NCBI GenBank assembly: GCA_964570105.1
Contig: CAZMWM010000024.1
Location: forward strand, 1-21,402
Length of the DNA stretch: 21,402 nt
Origin: SIG673 sp964570105
GTDB lineage: Bacteria > Bacillota > Clostridia > Oscillospirales > CAG-272
Direction of reading: 5' to 3'
The notes under the pieces were generated by a model. It had not been told where the DNA came from. It did no database searches and worked only from the letters and a program-made list of their open reading frames with translations. Below, piece by piece: positions 1-6,231 of this stretch (position 1 is its first letter; every line of letters starts with the position of its first letter). A program made the translations under genes and the position numbers.

Positions 1-21
1 TTTCGTTTGGGCAAACAAGAG

Positions 22-52
22 CGACCGTAAGAGCGTACAACTCTTACGGTCG
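22..52 (-). terminator. Hairpin, probable terminator of the small minus-strand gene
   Basis: A perfect 12-bp inverted repeat (22-33 with 41-52) encloses a 7-nt loop. It begins 6 nt beyond the stop codon of the minus-strand gene at 59-238, where a terminator is expected. The minus strand after the stem reads GCTCTTGTTTG, so the T-tract is poor. It may instead be a 3'-end stabilising hairpin or a bidirectional element serving a gene left of the window. Confidence 0.55.
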
Positions 53-58
53 TTCCCG

Positions 59-238
59 TTATTTTGCTATAGACGACACCTGATCCATCAGCTTATTCAC
101 GGTACGCATTGCCTTTTTTGCATTCTTTCTTATCTTGCAACGCTTATCCGTCATAATTCCGCAAACAAATCCGGCTACGCCGCCGAGCATCATTCCGGTC
201 AGTATCTCCGCCGGATGCATTTGTCCTTTTGCCGACAT
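59..238 (-). CDS. Small YtxH-like membrane protein (59 aa)
   Basis: A short ORF of 59 codons starts at ATG 238 and stops with TAA at 59-61. The protein begins MSAKGQMHPAEILTG. It then has a glycine-rich hydrophobic segment (about residues 12-29, MMLGGVAGFVCGIM) and a basic, helical tail (KRCKIRKNAKKAMRTVNK) ending in SSIAK. One short membrane helix followed by a charged coiled-coil-like tail is the layout of YtxH-type or general-stress-like small proteins of Firmicutes. The exact family is my inference, and the cellular role is unknown. A GGAAGGG stretch lies about 13 nt upstream of the ATG, a slightly long but usable spacing. It sits downstream of, and co-directional with, the phosphofructokinase gene and is followed directly by a hairpin. 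The frame stays open upstream, but no better start was seen. Confidence 0.7.
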   Translation of the reverse strand: MSAKGQMHPAEILTGMMLGGVAGFVCGIMTDKRCKIRKNAKKAMRTVNKLMDQVSSIAK

Positions 239-370
239 AAAAACGTTATGCCCTTCCCGCTGTCTGTATCTTGAAGTGTAACAGCATCTTGTTTTCTCGT
301 CCGTTGCATTACCGAATGATCTCTATCGCTTCCGTCTGTTCCCATCGGTAAAACATCACACTTTATGATG

Positions 371-538
371 TTATCCTCTGTAAGCCGCATCCCGTTCGTA
401 ATAAAGCAAGTCGCGCACGATGACGTGCATAAACGCCATTCCCCAAGCTGACAGACACATTAAGTCTGCGCACAGTCTTTCATTTATCCGAAACTCGGAG
501 AGGATTGCCCGGTCGTGCGGACGCAGGAGCGTATCCAC
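371..538 (-). CDS. Possible small protein, 55 aa, unknown function
   Basis: This frame reads from GTG 538 to TAA 371-373 on the minus strand, between the phosphofructokinase and the YtxH-like gene. The translation looks protein-like: a charged start (MDTLLRPHDRAILSEF), an amphipathic or hydrophobic middle (LCADLMCLSAWGMAFMHVIV) and an acidic-basic tail ending YYERDAAYRG. I recognise no family. There is no convincing SD site before the GTG; an internal ATG at residue 27 is an alternative. An extended -10 element lies about 40 nt upstream. Just upstream, in two other frames, short ORFs chain through overlapping stop and start codons and include a hydrophobic run (IPVIMLAVAVII). A longer membrane protein broken by frameshifts is therefore possible. 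Confidence 0.35.
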   Translation of the reverse strand: MDTLLRPHDRAILSEFRINERLCADLMCLSAWGMAFMHVIVRDLLYYERDAAYRG

Positions 539-576
539 TCTTAACGTCCGAAGTTATTATGACCGCTACCGCGAGC

Positions 577-585
577 ATTATAACA
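577..585 (-). promoter_or_regulatory. Possible extended -10 promoter
   Basis: On the minus strand TGTTATAAT reads from 585 to 577, a perfect TGnTATAAT extended -10. No good -35 stands 17 nt upstream (an A-rich tract), which extended -10 promoters tolerate. It would start transcription near 570, about 30 nt ahead of the GTG of the 55-codon ORF. It lies just past the end of the phosphofructokinase gene. Confidence 0.35.
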
Positions 586-624
586 GGAATTTTTTTACTT
601 TTTGATGCAACCCGTTCGATCTCT

Positions 625-1863
625 TCATTCCGGCATCACAAAATGCTTCGGCACGCCGTTTTCGTATCTTGGAAACACCTCGCCCTGTATCAGCGGTAAG
701 AGGTACTTGATACCTTCAGCCGTTATACCATTGCCTCGCTCGTTTATGTATTCCCTCGGCACCGCTCTCACGCGATTGGCTATATCACACACCTTGCGCG
801 TTTCGTATTCCACCGCATAGGGTGTATCGGAAACACGTCGATATGACATCATAACGCCACGCTCTCCGCTTGCGGCTACCTCGACCGCTACTCTTCCGAT
901 AAGATAGCTCTCGTTTATATCCGTAGCAGAGGCGATATGAGCCGCGCACCTTTGTGGGGTATTCAGTTCTATCGACCTGGCCTTACAGCCAAACTCGTTT
1001 TTTATACGTTCGGCGAGGACCTTGGCAACACCCGAAAGGCTCGTATGCCCGAATTGATCTTTTTTTGCTTCATCCGCGCCGAAATAGGCTCCGCTTTCGT
1101 CCCTGACACCCTCGGATATCGCTATTATCACGTCACTTCGCCCGTTCCAACAGTTCAGCACGTCCTCACAGCAACGTTCAAAAGAAAACGGAAGCTCCGG
1201 CAGGTATATCAGATCCGCTCCCAATCTTCCCGACACGCCTGCAAGCGTCGCCGAAGCCGTGAGCCAGCCTGCGTCACGTCCCATTATCTCGACCACCGTT
1301 ACCGCTCTGTCCGAATAAACAGCGGTATCACGGCGAAGCTCCGATACCGTGGTGGCTATAAATTTGGCAGCCGAGCCAAATCCCGGTGTATGATCTGTTC
1401 CGCAAAGATCGTTATCGATCGTCTTTGGAACTCCGACGGCACATATATCACACCCGGACATCTCCGCGTAACGCGATATCTTGGCAACGGTATCCATAGA
1501 ATCGTTTCCGCCTATGTAATAAAATCTTCCGATACCGTATTTTTCAAAAAGCCCGAACAGCTTCTCAAAATACAGCGGATCAGCCTCGGGATCCGGAAGC
1601 TTGGTGCGGCACGAGCCGAGCGCGGCACCGGGAGTATACTTAAGCAGTTCTATATCCTCCCCATCGGTAAATACGTTCGAAAGCTCCAAAAGCCGTTCAC
1701 CTAACATTCCGTTTATGCCGTTTTTCATACCGTAAAGTTTATACCCGTCCTTCTCGGCAAAAGCGGACATCTCGGCGCTTATCACCCCTGCAAGAGTAGC
1801 ATTAATGGCAGACGTGGGACCTCCGGATTGACCGACAACGGCATTGTTTCCTTTTTTCTTCAT
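625..1863 (-). CDS. 6-phosphofructokinase, probably pyrophosphate-dependent
   Basis: This 412-residue PfkA-superfamily protein phosphorylates fructose 6-phosphate to fructose 1,6-bisphosphate in the cytoplasmic glycolytic pathway. Visible motifs are the N-terminal GQSGGPTSAINATLAGV loop, YYIGGNDSMDT at about 116-125, GVPKTIDND at about 144-152 and EIMGRDAGW at about 192-200. In ATP-dependent enzymes the phosphodonor site has GGDGS and PGTIDND. An Asp in place of the second Gly and a Lys in PKTIDND are the hallmarks of PPi-dependent enzymes, and both are present (D121, K147). It is longer than the roughly 320-residue ATP-PFKs and agrees with the PPi clade. The ATG at 1863 is preceded by GGAG 4 nt upstream, rather close, and by AAAGG at 13 nt. 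The gene has its own strong promoter. PPi as donor is inferred from motifs only. Confidence 0.95.
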   Translation of the reverse strand: MKKKGNNAVVGQSGGPTSAINATLAGVISAEMSAFAEKDGYKLYGMKNGINGMLGERLLELSNVFTDGEDIELLKYTPGAALGSCRTKLPDPEADPLYFEKLFGLFEKYGIGRFYYIGGNDSMDTVAKISRYAEMSGCDICAVGVPKTIDNDLCGTDHTPGFGSAAKFIATTVSELRRDTAVYSDRAVTVVEIMGRDAGWLTASATLAGVSGRLGADLIYLPELPFSFERCCEDVLNCWNGRSDVIIAISEGVRDESGAYFGADEAKKDQFGHTSLSGVAKVLAERIKNEFGCKARSIELNTPQRCAAHIASATDINESYLIGRVAVEVAASGERGVMMSYRRVSDTPYAVEYETRKVCDIANRVRAVPREYINERGNGITAEGIKYLLPLIQGEVFPRYENGVPKHFVMPE

Positions 1864-1913
1864 AAAGCTCCAATATACCTTTCATAACAGTCTTAAAATG
1901 CAACCTTTTCGAG

Positions 1914-1943
1914 ATTATACCACAGTCAAAGCAGAATTGTCAA
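1914..1943 (-). promoter_or_regulatory. Sigma-A promoter of the phosphofructokinase gene
   Basis: The minus strand carries TTGACA (1943-1938), an 18-nt spacer and TATAAT (1919-1914). Both hexamers are full consensus. The -10 lies about 50 nt upstream of the pfk ATG, giving a leader of roughly 45 nt. Confidence 0.9.
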
Positions 1944-2069
1944 GCGATTTTGCGAAAGTTTTCACACGTTATCGCCAAAGCTCCGAGGTATACCGTCCGT
2001 AACTTATAAAAACCTGTAAAGAAAACGTAAAGAATATTCGTAAACATCGTATGACGGCGCGATTTTCAC

Positions 2070-2098
2070 TTGACAAGCCGAAACCGTTATGCTAAAAT
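2070..2098 (+). promoter_or_regulatory. Sigma-A promoter of the cysteine desulfurase gene
   Basis: TTGACA at 2070-2075, a 17-nt spacer and TAAAAT at 2093-2098. TGC directly before the -10 makes it an extended -10 as well. It is divergent from the pfk promoter, with about 125 nt between the two -35 boxes. Transcription should start near 2105. Confidence 0.88.
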
Positions 2099-2117
2099 AA
2101 AAAGCGGAAGGATATTT

Positions 2118-2138
2118 ATGAAAGGCAAAAGCATATGA
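2118..2138 (+). other. Possible leader mini-ORF (MKGKSI) overlapping the desulfurase start
   Basis: GGAAGGA at 2106-2112 is followed, 5 nt later, by an ATG that opens a 6-codon frame, MKGKSI-stop. Its TGA (2136-2138) overlaps the desulfurase ATG (2135-2137) as ATGA. This mini-ORF has the better SD. The desulfurase start has only an AAAGG inside the mini-ORF, 9 nt upstream. Translational coupling is possible. Chance is also possible, since the whole frame is only 21 nt. Confidence 0.35.
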
Positions 2139-3373
2139 GCGTTATATATCTTGATAATTCGGCAACGACAAAGCCCTCAGAGGAAGCGATAAGCGCCGCC
2201 CTGTTTATACTGAGTTCCGAATACGGAAACCCGTCATCCGTGCATTCTATGGGCAAGAACGCCGCAGATATACTGAATAGCGCCAGAAACAGCCTGCTCC
2301 GCGCTCTGCTCGGAGATGAAATATCATCACGTCTCCCAAAAAGCTCCGCACTGTCTCCGATAGCACCTCAACCGTACGGGCGCCTGATATTCACGGGGAG
2401 CGGAACGGAAGCCGATAATCTTGCAATATTCGGTGTGACGCAGCACTATTTAAAAAATGCCGAAAAATACAAGCTCATCACCACGGACAGCGAGCATCCC
2501 GCAGTAAGAGAGCCGTACGAATATTTGAAGAGCTTGGGCTTTCAGACAGTATATATAAGAACCAAGAACGGCATACTCGATATGGAGCAACTGAAAAGCG
2601 AGCTTACTCCCAACACTCTTCTGCTTTCGCTGATGCTTGCAAATAACGAGACCGGAGCAATATACGACGTAAAGACGGCTTTTTCATTGGCTCACGAAAT
2701 ATCCAAGGATGTGATATGTCACACCGACGCCGTACAGGCATTTCAGAAAACGCCCTTCACCGCAAGCTCGATAGGAGCTGATATGATCTCGGTAAGTGCT
2801 CACAAGGTACACGCTCCGAAGGGAGTCGGCGCACTGTGGATAAGCTGTGAGCTTGCAAGAAGATCACGCATTCGACCGCATATCCTCGGCGGAGGTCAAG
2901 AATACGCGCTTCGTTCCGGAACTGAAAATCTTCCCGGAATAGCGGCATTCGCAGCGGCTGTAGACGCAAACGGGGGCGCTTCCGCCGGAAAAGCTTTTAC
3001 AGAGAGATGCGCTCGGCTCAGGTGTGTTTTAAGAGACGCGCTTCCGAACGGCGTCAGGGAAAACATTCCCGAGGGCGACTACCTGCCGCATATCGCAAGC
3101 CTGACGTTGCCTATTCCGAGAAGTCAGCCCATGCTGAACTATCTTTCCTCGCGCGGCATATATATATCAGCCGGCTCAGCCTGTTCGGCACGAAAGCCGA
3201 CGGTCAGTGCACCCCTTTTGGCATTCGGGCTTTCAAGCTCCGATGCCGCCGCCACCGTACGAGTAAGCTTCGACGCCTCAACTACGGATGACGAGCTTAC
3301 GGAGTTTTGTAACGTTCTCGGAGAAGGCTTAGCAACGCTATACGGAAAAAAACAGCAGACGCCCATCCGTTAA
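2135..3373 (+). CDS. Cysteine desulfurase, NifS/IscS family
   Basis: This 412-residue PLP enzyme removes sulfur from L-cysteine as a protein persulfide for iron-sulfur clusters or tRNA thiolation. Visible features are the N-terminal YLDNSATTKPS, GNPSSVHSMG, GSGTEADNLA (about 88-97), the PLP-stacking His at 121 (SEHPAV), NNETGAI (170-176), CHTDAVQ (Asp198), and the PLP Lys224 in SAHKVHAPKG. The catalytic Cys350 is in SAGSACSARK, followed by a RVSF segment typical of the family. About 20 extra residues occur at 62-80 (GDEISSRLPKSSALSP), where most relatives go straight to the IIFTSGGTEADN strand. No scaffold (iscU) or thiI gene is adjacent, so the client pathway cannot be told from context. The gene has its own promoter and may be coupled to a mini-ORF. 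It converges on the SpoIIIAH-like gene. Confidence 0.95.
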   Translation: MSVIYLDNSATTKPSEEAISAALFILSSEYGNPSSVHSMGKNAADILNSARNSLLRALLGDEISSRLPKSSALSPIAPQPYGRLIFTGSGTEADNLAIFGVTQHYLKNAEKYKLITTDSEHPAVREPYEYLKSLGFQTVYIRTKNGILDMEQLKSELTPNTLLLSLMLANNETGAIYDVKTAFSLAHEISKDVICHTDAVQAFQKTPFTASSIGADMISVSAHKVHAPKGVGALWISCELARRSRIRPHILGGGQEYALRSGTENLPGIAAFAAAVDANGGASAGKAFTERCARLRCVLRDALPNGVRENIPEGDYLPHIASLTLPIPRSQPMLNYLSSRGIYISAGSACSARKPTVSAPLLAFGLSSSDAAATVRVSFDASTTDDELTEFCNVLGEGLATLYGKKQQTPIR

Positions 3374-3385
3374 AGGAAAGGCGTC
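3358..3385 (-). terminator. Terminator between convergent genes
   Basis: GACGCC (3358-3363) pairs with GGCGTC (3380-3385), and an inner TCC/GGA pairing lies across a small internal loop. Read on the minus strand the stem is followed by TGCTGTTTTTT. It therefore suits the SpoIIIAH-like gene, which ends at 3399. The left arm lies inside the last codons of the cysteine desulfurase gene. The plus-strand side has only a weak T-rich tail. Confidence 0.6.
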
Positions 3386-3398
3386 CGACGACATTATT

Positions 3399-3989
3399 TT
3401 AGTATTTTTCGATTATCTTCACATTGCTCGGCACGATGTCTGCCTGCTCATACACTATCTCCATGATCTGTGCTATCTCGGACGGAAGCAGACCGTTGCT
3501 CTTTACAACGATGCTTGCGTTACCGTCGCTTATGACCGCAACGCACTCCTCAAAGCCCTTAGCGACCACGAGCGTCTCTATGTTAGCTTCCGCCGTTATC
3601 TCGTCCGCGATACGGTTTACGTTTTCGATAGCCTCGTTTTTCGCGCTCTCAAGCGCGCTATCGCTCGAGATGACCATCTGGAGCACTTCAAGAGCCTCGT
3701 CTCTCGCCTGCTGACGGCTTATCTGAACGGATGCAAAATAACTTGCGACGCTCCCGTCAGCGTTATCGGTTCCGTTAGAATTTCCGTTTCCGGTATCGAT
3801 AACATCTCCACCGCCTCCGGTAGGCGTGTCGTCTACACCGTTATTAGCCCCTGCGAATAACGCCCAATTTACGCAGACGGCGGCAGCGAGTATAAGAACC
3901 GAAGCACATATTACCAAGTTTCTTCTTCCCGCTTTTTTGACCGTCGCCGTGAAGGTCTCCGTGTTGCTTTTGATCTTTTCTCCAATCAT
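3399..3989 (-). CDS. spoIIIAH: SpoIIIAH-like stage III sporulation protein
   Basis: The protein (196 aa from this start) has a basic N-terminus, one membrane helix at about 24-46 (NLVICASVLILAAAVCV), and a Gly/Asn/Asp-rich linker. A soluble domain follows, beginning SYFASVQISRQQARDEALE and ending PSNVKIIEKY. The YFASVQ-R-ARDEALE pattern and the KGFEECVAVI and LLPSEIAQI stretches match SpoIIIAH. In Bacillus that mother-cell protein forms the engulfment channel with SpoIIQ. It normally ends the eight-gene spoIIIA operon, but no other spoIIIA gene is next to it here. The start at ATG 3989 was chosen because GGAAG lies 5 nt upstream; an ATG at 4001 has its AAAGG only 1 nt away. No clear sigma-E or sigma-A promoter was found in 3990-4158. 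That stretch holds a GCGGC/GCCGC hairpin at 4079-4095. Confidence 0.88.
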   Translation of the reverse strand: MIGEKIKSNTETFTATVKKAGRRNLVICASVLILAAAVCVNWALFAGANNGVDDTPTGGGGDVIDTGNGNSNGTDNADGSVASYFASVQISRQQARDEALEVLQMVISSDSALESAKNEAIENVNRIADEITAEANIETLVVAKGFEECVAVISDGNASIVVKSNGLLPSEIAQIMEIVYEQADIVPSNVKIIEKY

Positions 3990-4158
3990 GAATGCTTCCA
4001 TACCTTTCTCGGATAATTTTCGTGCTGTTGGTTTCAGCTCTGTTAAAGTTTATTCGATAATGGTATCTTTTAGAACTTGCGGCACCAAAAGCCGCTGACA
4101 AAATATTTGACGTATGCGCTGGGCGCAATCAAGCACAAGAAAGGAATAACACCTTAAG

Positions 4159-4431
4159 ATGATAGAATTAAAAATAGCCCTCGAGCAAGTCGACTACGAC
4201 TCCCTCGTACCGAAGCTTATACCGATGATCGTCAAAAATCCCGTGACTGCAAAAGCTTCACTGTTAGCTTATAAAGCCAAGACGAAAAATATGACACAAA
4301 AGGAAAAAGACGCGTTTGCGTCCAAACTGCTCTCGGATAATAAAAACAAGATAATGACCGCACTCAATTCCAAAATATCGGAAAGTGGGATCGTGGGCTA
4401 TATCGTCGGATTTGACGCAGATATGCTTTGA
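4159..4431 (+). CDS. Unknown protein, 90 aa
   Basis: A 90-residue, soluble, lysine-rich protein that I do not recognise. It begins MIELKIALEQVDYDSLVPKL, has a basic central helix region (KAKTKNMTQKEKDAFASKLL) and ends GIVGYIVGFDADML. No signal peptide, membrane segment or metal motif is visible. The start is well supported: AAAGGAA lies about 10 nt before the ATG. It is the first gene of a plus-strand series, with 41 nt to the leucine-rich-repeat gene, and the two are probably co-transcribed with ligA and obgE. The sequence looks helical and could be a small accessory protein, but function cannot be assigned. Confidence 0.8.
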   Translation: MIELKIALEQVDYDSLVPKLIPMIVKNPVTAKASLLAYKAKTKNMTQKEKDAFASKLLSDNKNKIMTALNSKISESGIVGYIVGFDADML

Positions 4432-4472
4432 TCTGCGTTCGCCCGTTCTCGAATGAAAGGAAGTACGGACTT

Positions 4473-6176
4473 ATGAGATCGATCAGACCTTTAAACATAT
4501 GGAAACTCGAAGCATTAAGAGCTTCTCTCTACGTTTCGGATAGCTCCGAAGAGAGCTATATACTCAGAATTACAGGCTCCGGAGAGCTAAAGCTCGGATA
4601 TGATGCCGAAGTGCCGTGGAACGAATATTCCGATAAGATAACCGAGCTTCAACTCTCGGAACATATAAAATATACCGACCTCTCGGCGTTAACGAAGTTA
4701 CGTGCGCTCAGGTGCATAACGCTCGTAAACGATATCAAAAACACCGTATCGGAGCTTATCACCGGCAAAAGTCACAAAATACGTTATTTTTCCGACGGCG
4801 CGGCGCTTTTTTCGATATCCGATACGGAAGCCGCCCTGCTTATATTTGCGAGCGGCAGCAAGACAACGTATTCCCTTCCTGCGGCTATACGCTACGCAGA
4901 GTGCAGATACCCCGTCACAGAGATCGCCGACGATGCGTTCCGCTCCTCCGATATCACCGACGTACGTCTCTCCGGATGCTTGCGCCACATCGGTAACGAC
5001 TCGTTCAGAGACTGTAAAAGATTGCGCAACGTACTGTTCGGAACGTCTCTTTTCAAGCTCGGTGATAATGCGTTCTCAGGATGTACGTCCATCACGTCAC
5101 TCTCATTGCCCTGCCGTTTGGAAACCGTACCGCAATACGCTTTCAGTAACTGCACTTCACTTTCGAGCGTGTCACTTCCCAAGGGAGTCAAAAGCATAGA
5201 AAGAAATGCTTTTTCCGGATGCAGCTCGCTCTTCCGTATTGAGCTACCGAAAAAATTACAATACATCGACACCGATGCATTCGCCGATTGCCGCAATTTG
5301 ATCGAGATCAAAAACAATTCCTCGATCACGCTTAACGCAGGCGACGACACTAACGGTGGGATAGCAAGGTATGCAATAAGTATTTATTCCGACGGCGTGG
5401 ATGGCAACAGGCTCACCGTTGACGGTAGCGGATACATCTTTACACTGAATGACGGCACACCTATGCTCGTAAGATATATCGGGAAGGAAACGGAGCTTTC
5501 TCTGCCGAAATGCTCGCCGCTGTCAGACTCACCGTATACGATAGCTCCGAGAGCTTTTGCGGCGCGAAACGACATTTTGACTGTTACGATACCCAAAGGT
5601 GTGTCCTCCGTAGGTGATGGCGCGTTTTCCGAATGTACGTCTCTCAAAAACGTAACGATCATGGACGGAGCCGAACGTATCGCTCCGCGCGCTTTTGCGG
5701 ACTGTACGTCACTTGAAGAATTACATCTCGGAGCGGCTCTGAAAAAGATCGACGCAAGTGCCTTTAACGGCTGTGCATCGCTTTCAAGAATAACGGTAGC
5801 GCCGGAAAATCCCGGATTTTCGTCTGACGGAAAAGCACTGTTTGAAGCCGGCTCATCTTCGAGCGCAGGTTGCTCGCTCCTGCTTTTAGCAGATTCTGCA
5901 AGCGAGGATTATTCCGTTCCCGAAAAAATGCGTTTTGGATATATCACTCAGCGCGTGACCAAGATATCATCGTACGCCATCTCTGAAAACAGTAAGCTTT
6001 CAACTCTTACTATAACGAGAAACGTCTCGTATATCTGCTCATATGCCATCTGCGCCCCACTCAAAAAGCTGATATTCAACGGCAATGCAAAAAAATGGAA
6101 AGCCGTCCGCAAGGGAAATAATTGGCTTGGAAACGACGCGGCAGACGCCGCTCCGAGCATGGAATACACGGAGTAA
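4473..6176 (+). CDS. BspA-type leucine-rich-repeat protein without signal peptide
   Basis: This 567-residue protein has LRR_5 (TpLRR/BspA-like) repeats of about 23 residues, of the form AF-x-C-x-SL-x-x-x-x-LP-x-x-x-x-x-I. An N-terminal cap (LRITGSGELKLGYDAEVPW, about 31-49) resembles the start of other BspA-like arrays. Clear units run at about 155-280 (for example AFSGCTSITSLSLP, AFSNCTSLSSVSLP, AFSGCSSLFRIELP) and 375-470. A shorter set lies near 505-567, with less regular sequence between blocks. BspA-like proteins are usually secreted or surface-bound. This one has no signal peptide, membrane helix or anchor, so it is probably cytoplasmic and may act in protein binding. The ATG at 4473 is chosen because AAAGGAAG lies 9 nt upstream; the frame extends back to a TTG at 4428 without support. 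Confidence 0.85.
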   Translation: MRSIRPLNIWKLEALRASLYVSDSSEESYILRITGSGELKLGYDAEVPWNEYSDKITELQLSEHIKYTDLSALTKLRALRCITLVNDIKNTVSELITGKSHKIRYFSDGAALFSISDTEAALLIFASGSKTTYSLPAAIRYAECRYPVTEIADDAFRSSDITDVRLSGCLRHIGNDSFRDCKRLRNVLFGTSLFKLGDNAFSGCTSITSLSLPCRLETVPQYAFSNCTSLSSVSLPKGVKSIERNAFSGCSSLFRIELPKKLQYIDTDAFADCRNLIEIKNNSSITLNAGDDTNGGIARYAISIYSDGVDGNRLTVDGSGYIFTLNDGTPMLVRYIGKETELSLPKCSPLSDSPYTIAPRAFAARNDILTVTIPKGVSSVGDGAFSECTSLKNVTIMDGAERIAPRAFADCTSLEELHLGAALKKIDASAFNGCASLSRITVAPENPGFSSDGKALFEAGSSSSAGCSLLLLADSASEDYSVPEKMRFGYITQRVTKISSYAISENSKLSTLTITRNVSYICSYAICAPLKKLIFNGNAKKWKAVRKGNNWLGNDAADAAPSMEYTE

Positions 6177-6231
6177 CAACAATAACATCAACCGTTGATA
6201 CACAGTACACAACGAAAGGAACGCTCCCAAA

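Noticed and set aside
199..390. 63-codon minus-strand ORF across the YtxH-like gene
   Set aside because: It overlaps the better supported 59-aa frame and the 55-codon frame out of phase. Its sequence looks random and it stops inside the YtxH-like gene.
937..1704. 255-codon plus-strand ORF
   Set aside because: It is entirely antisense to the phosphofructokinase gene, is rich in Arg and Ser, and has no SD or recognisable domain.
4428..4472. TTG start for the LRR gene overlapping the 90-aa gene
   Set aside because: No SD stands before it, whereas AAAGGAAG lies 9 nt before ATG 4473.
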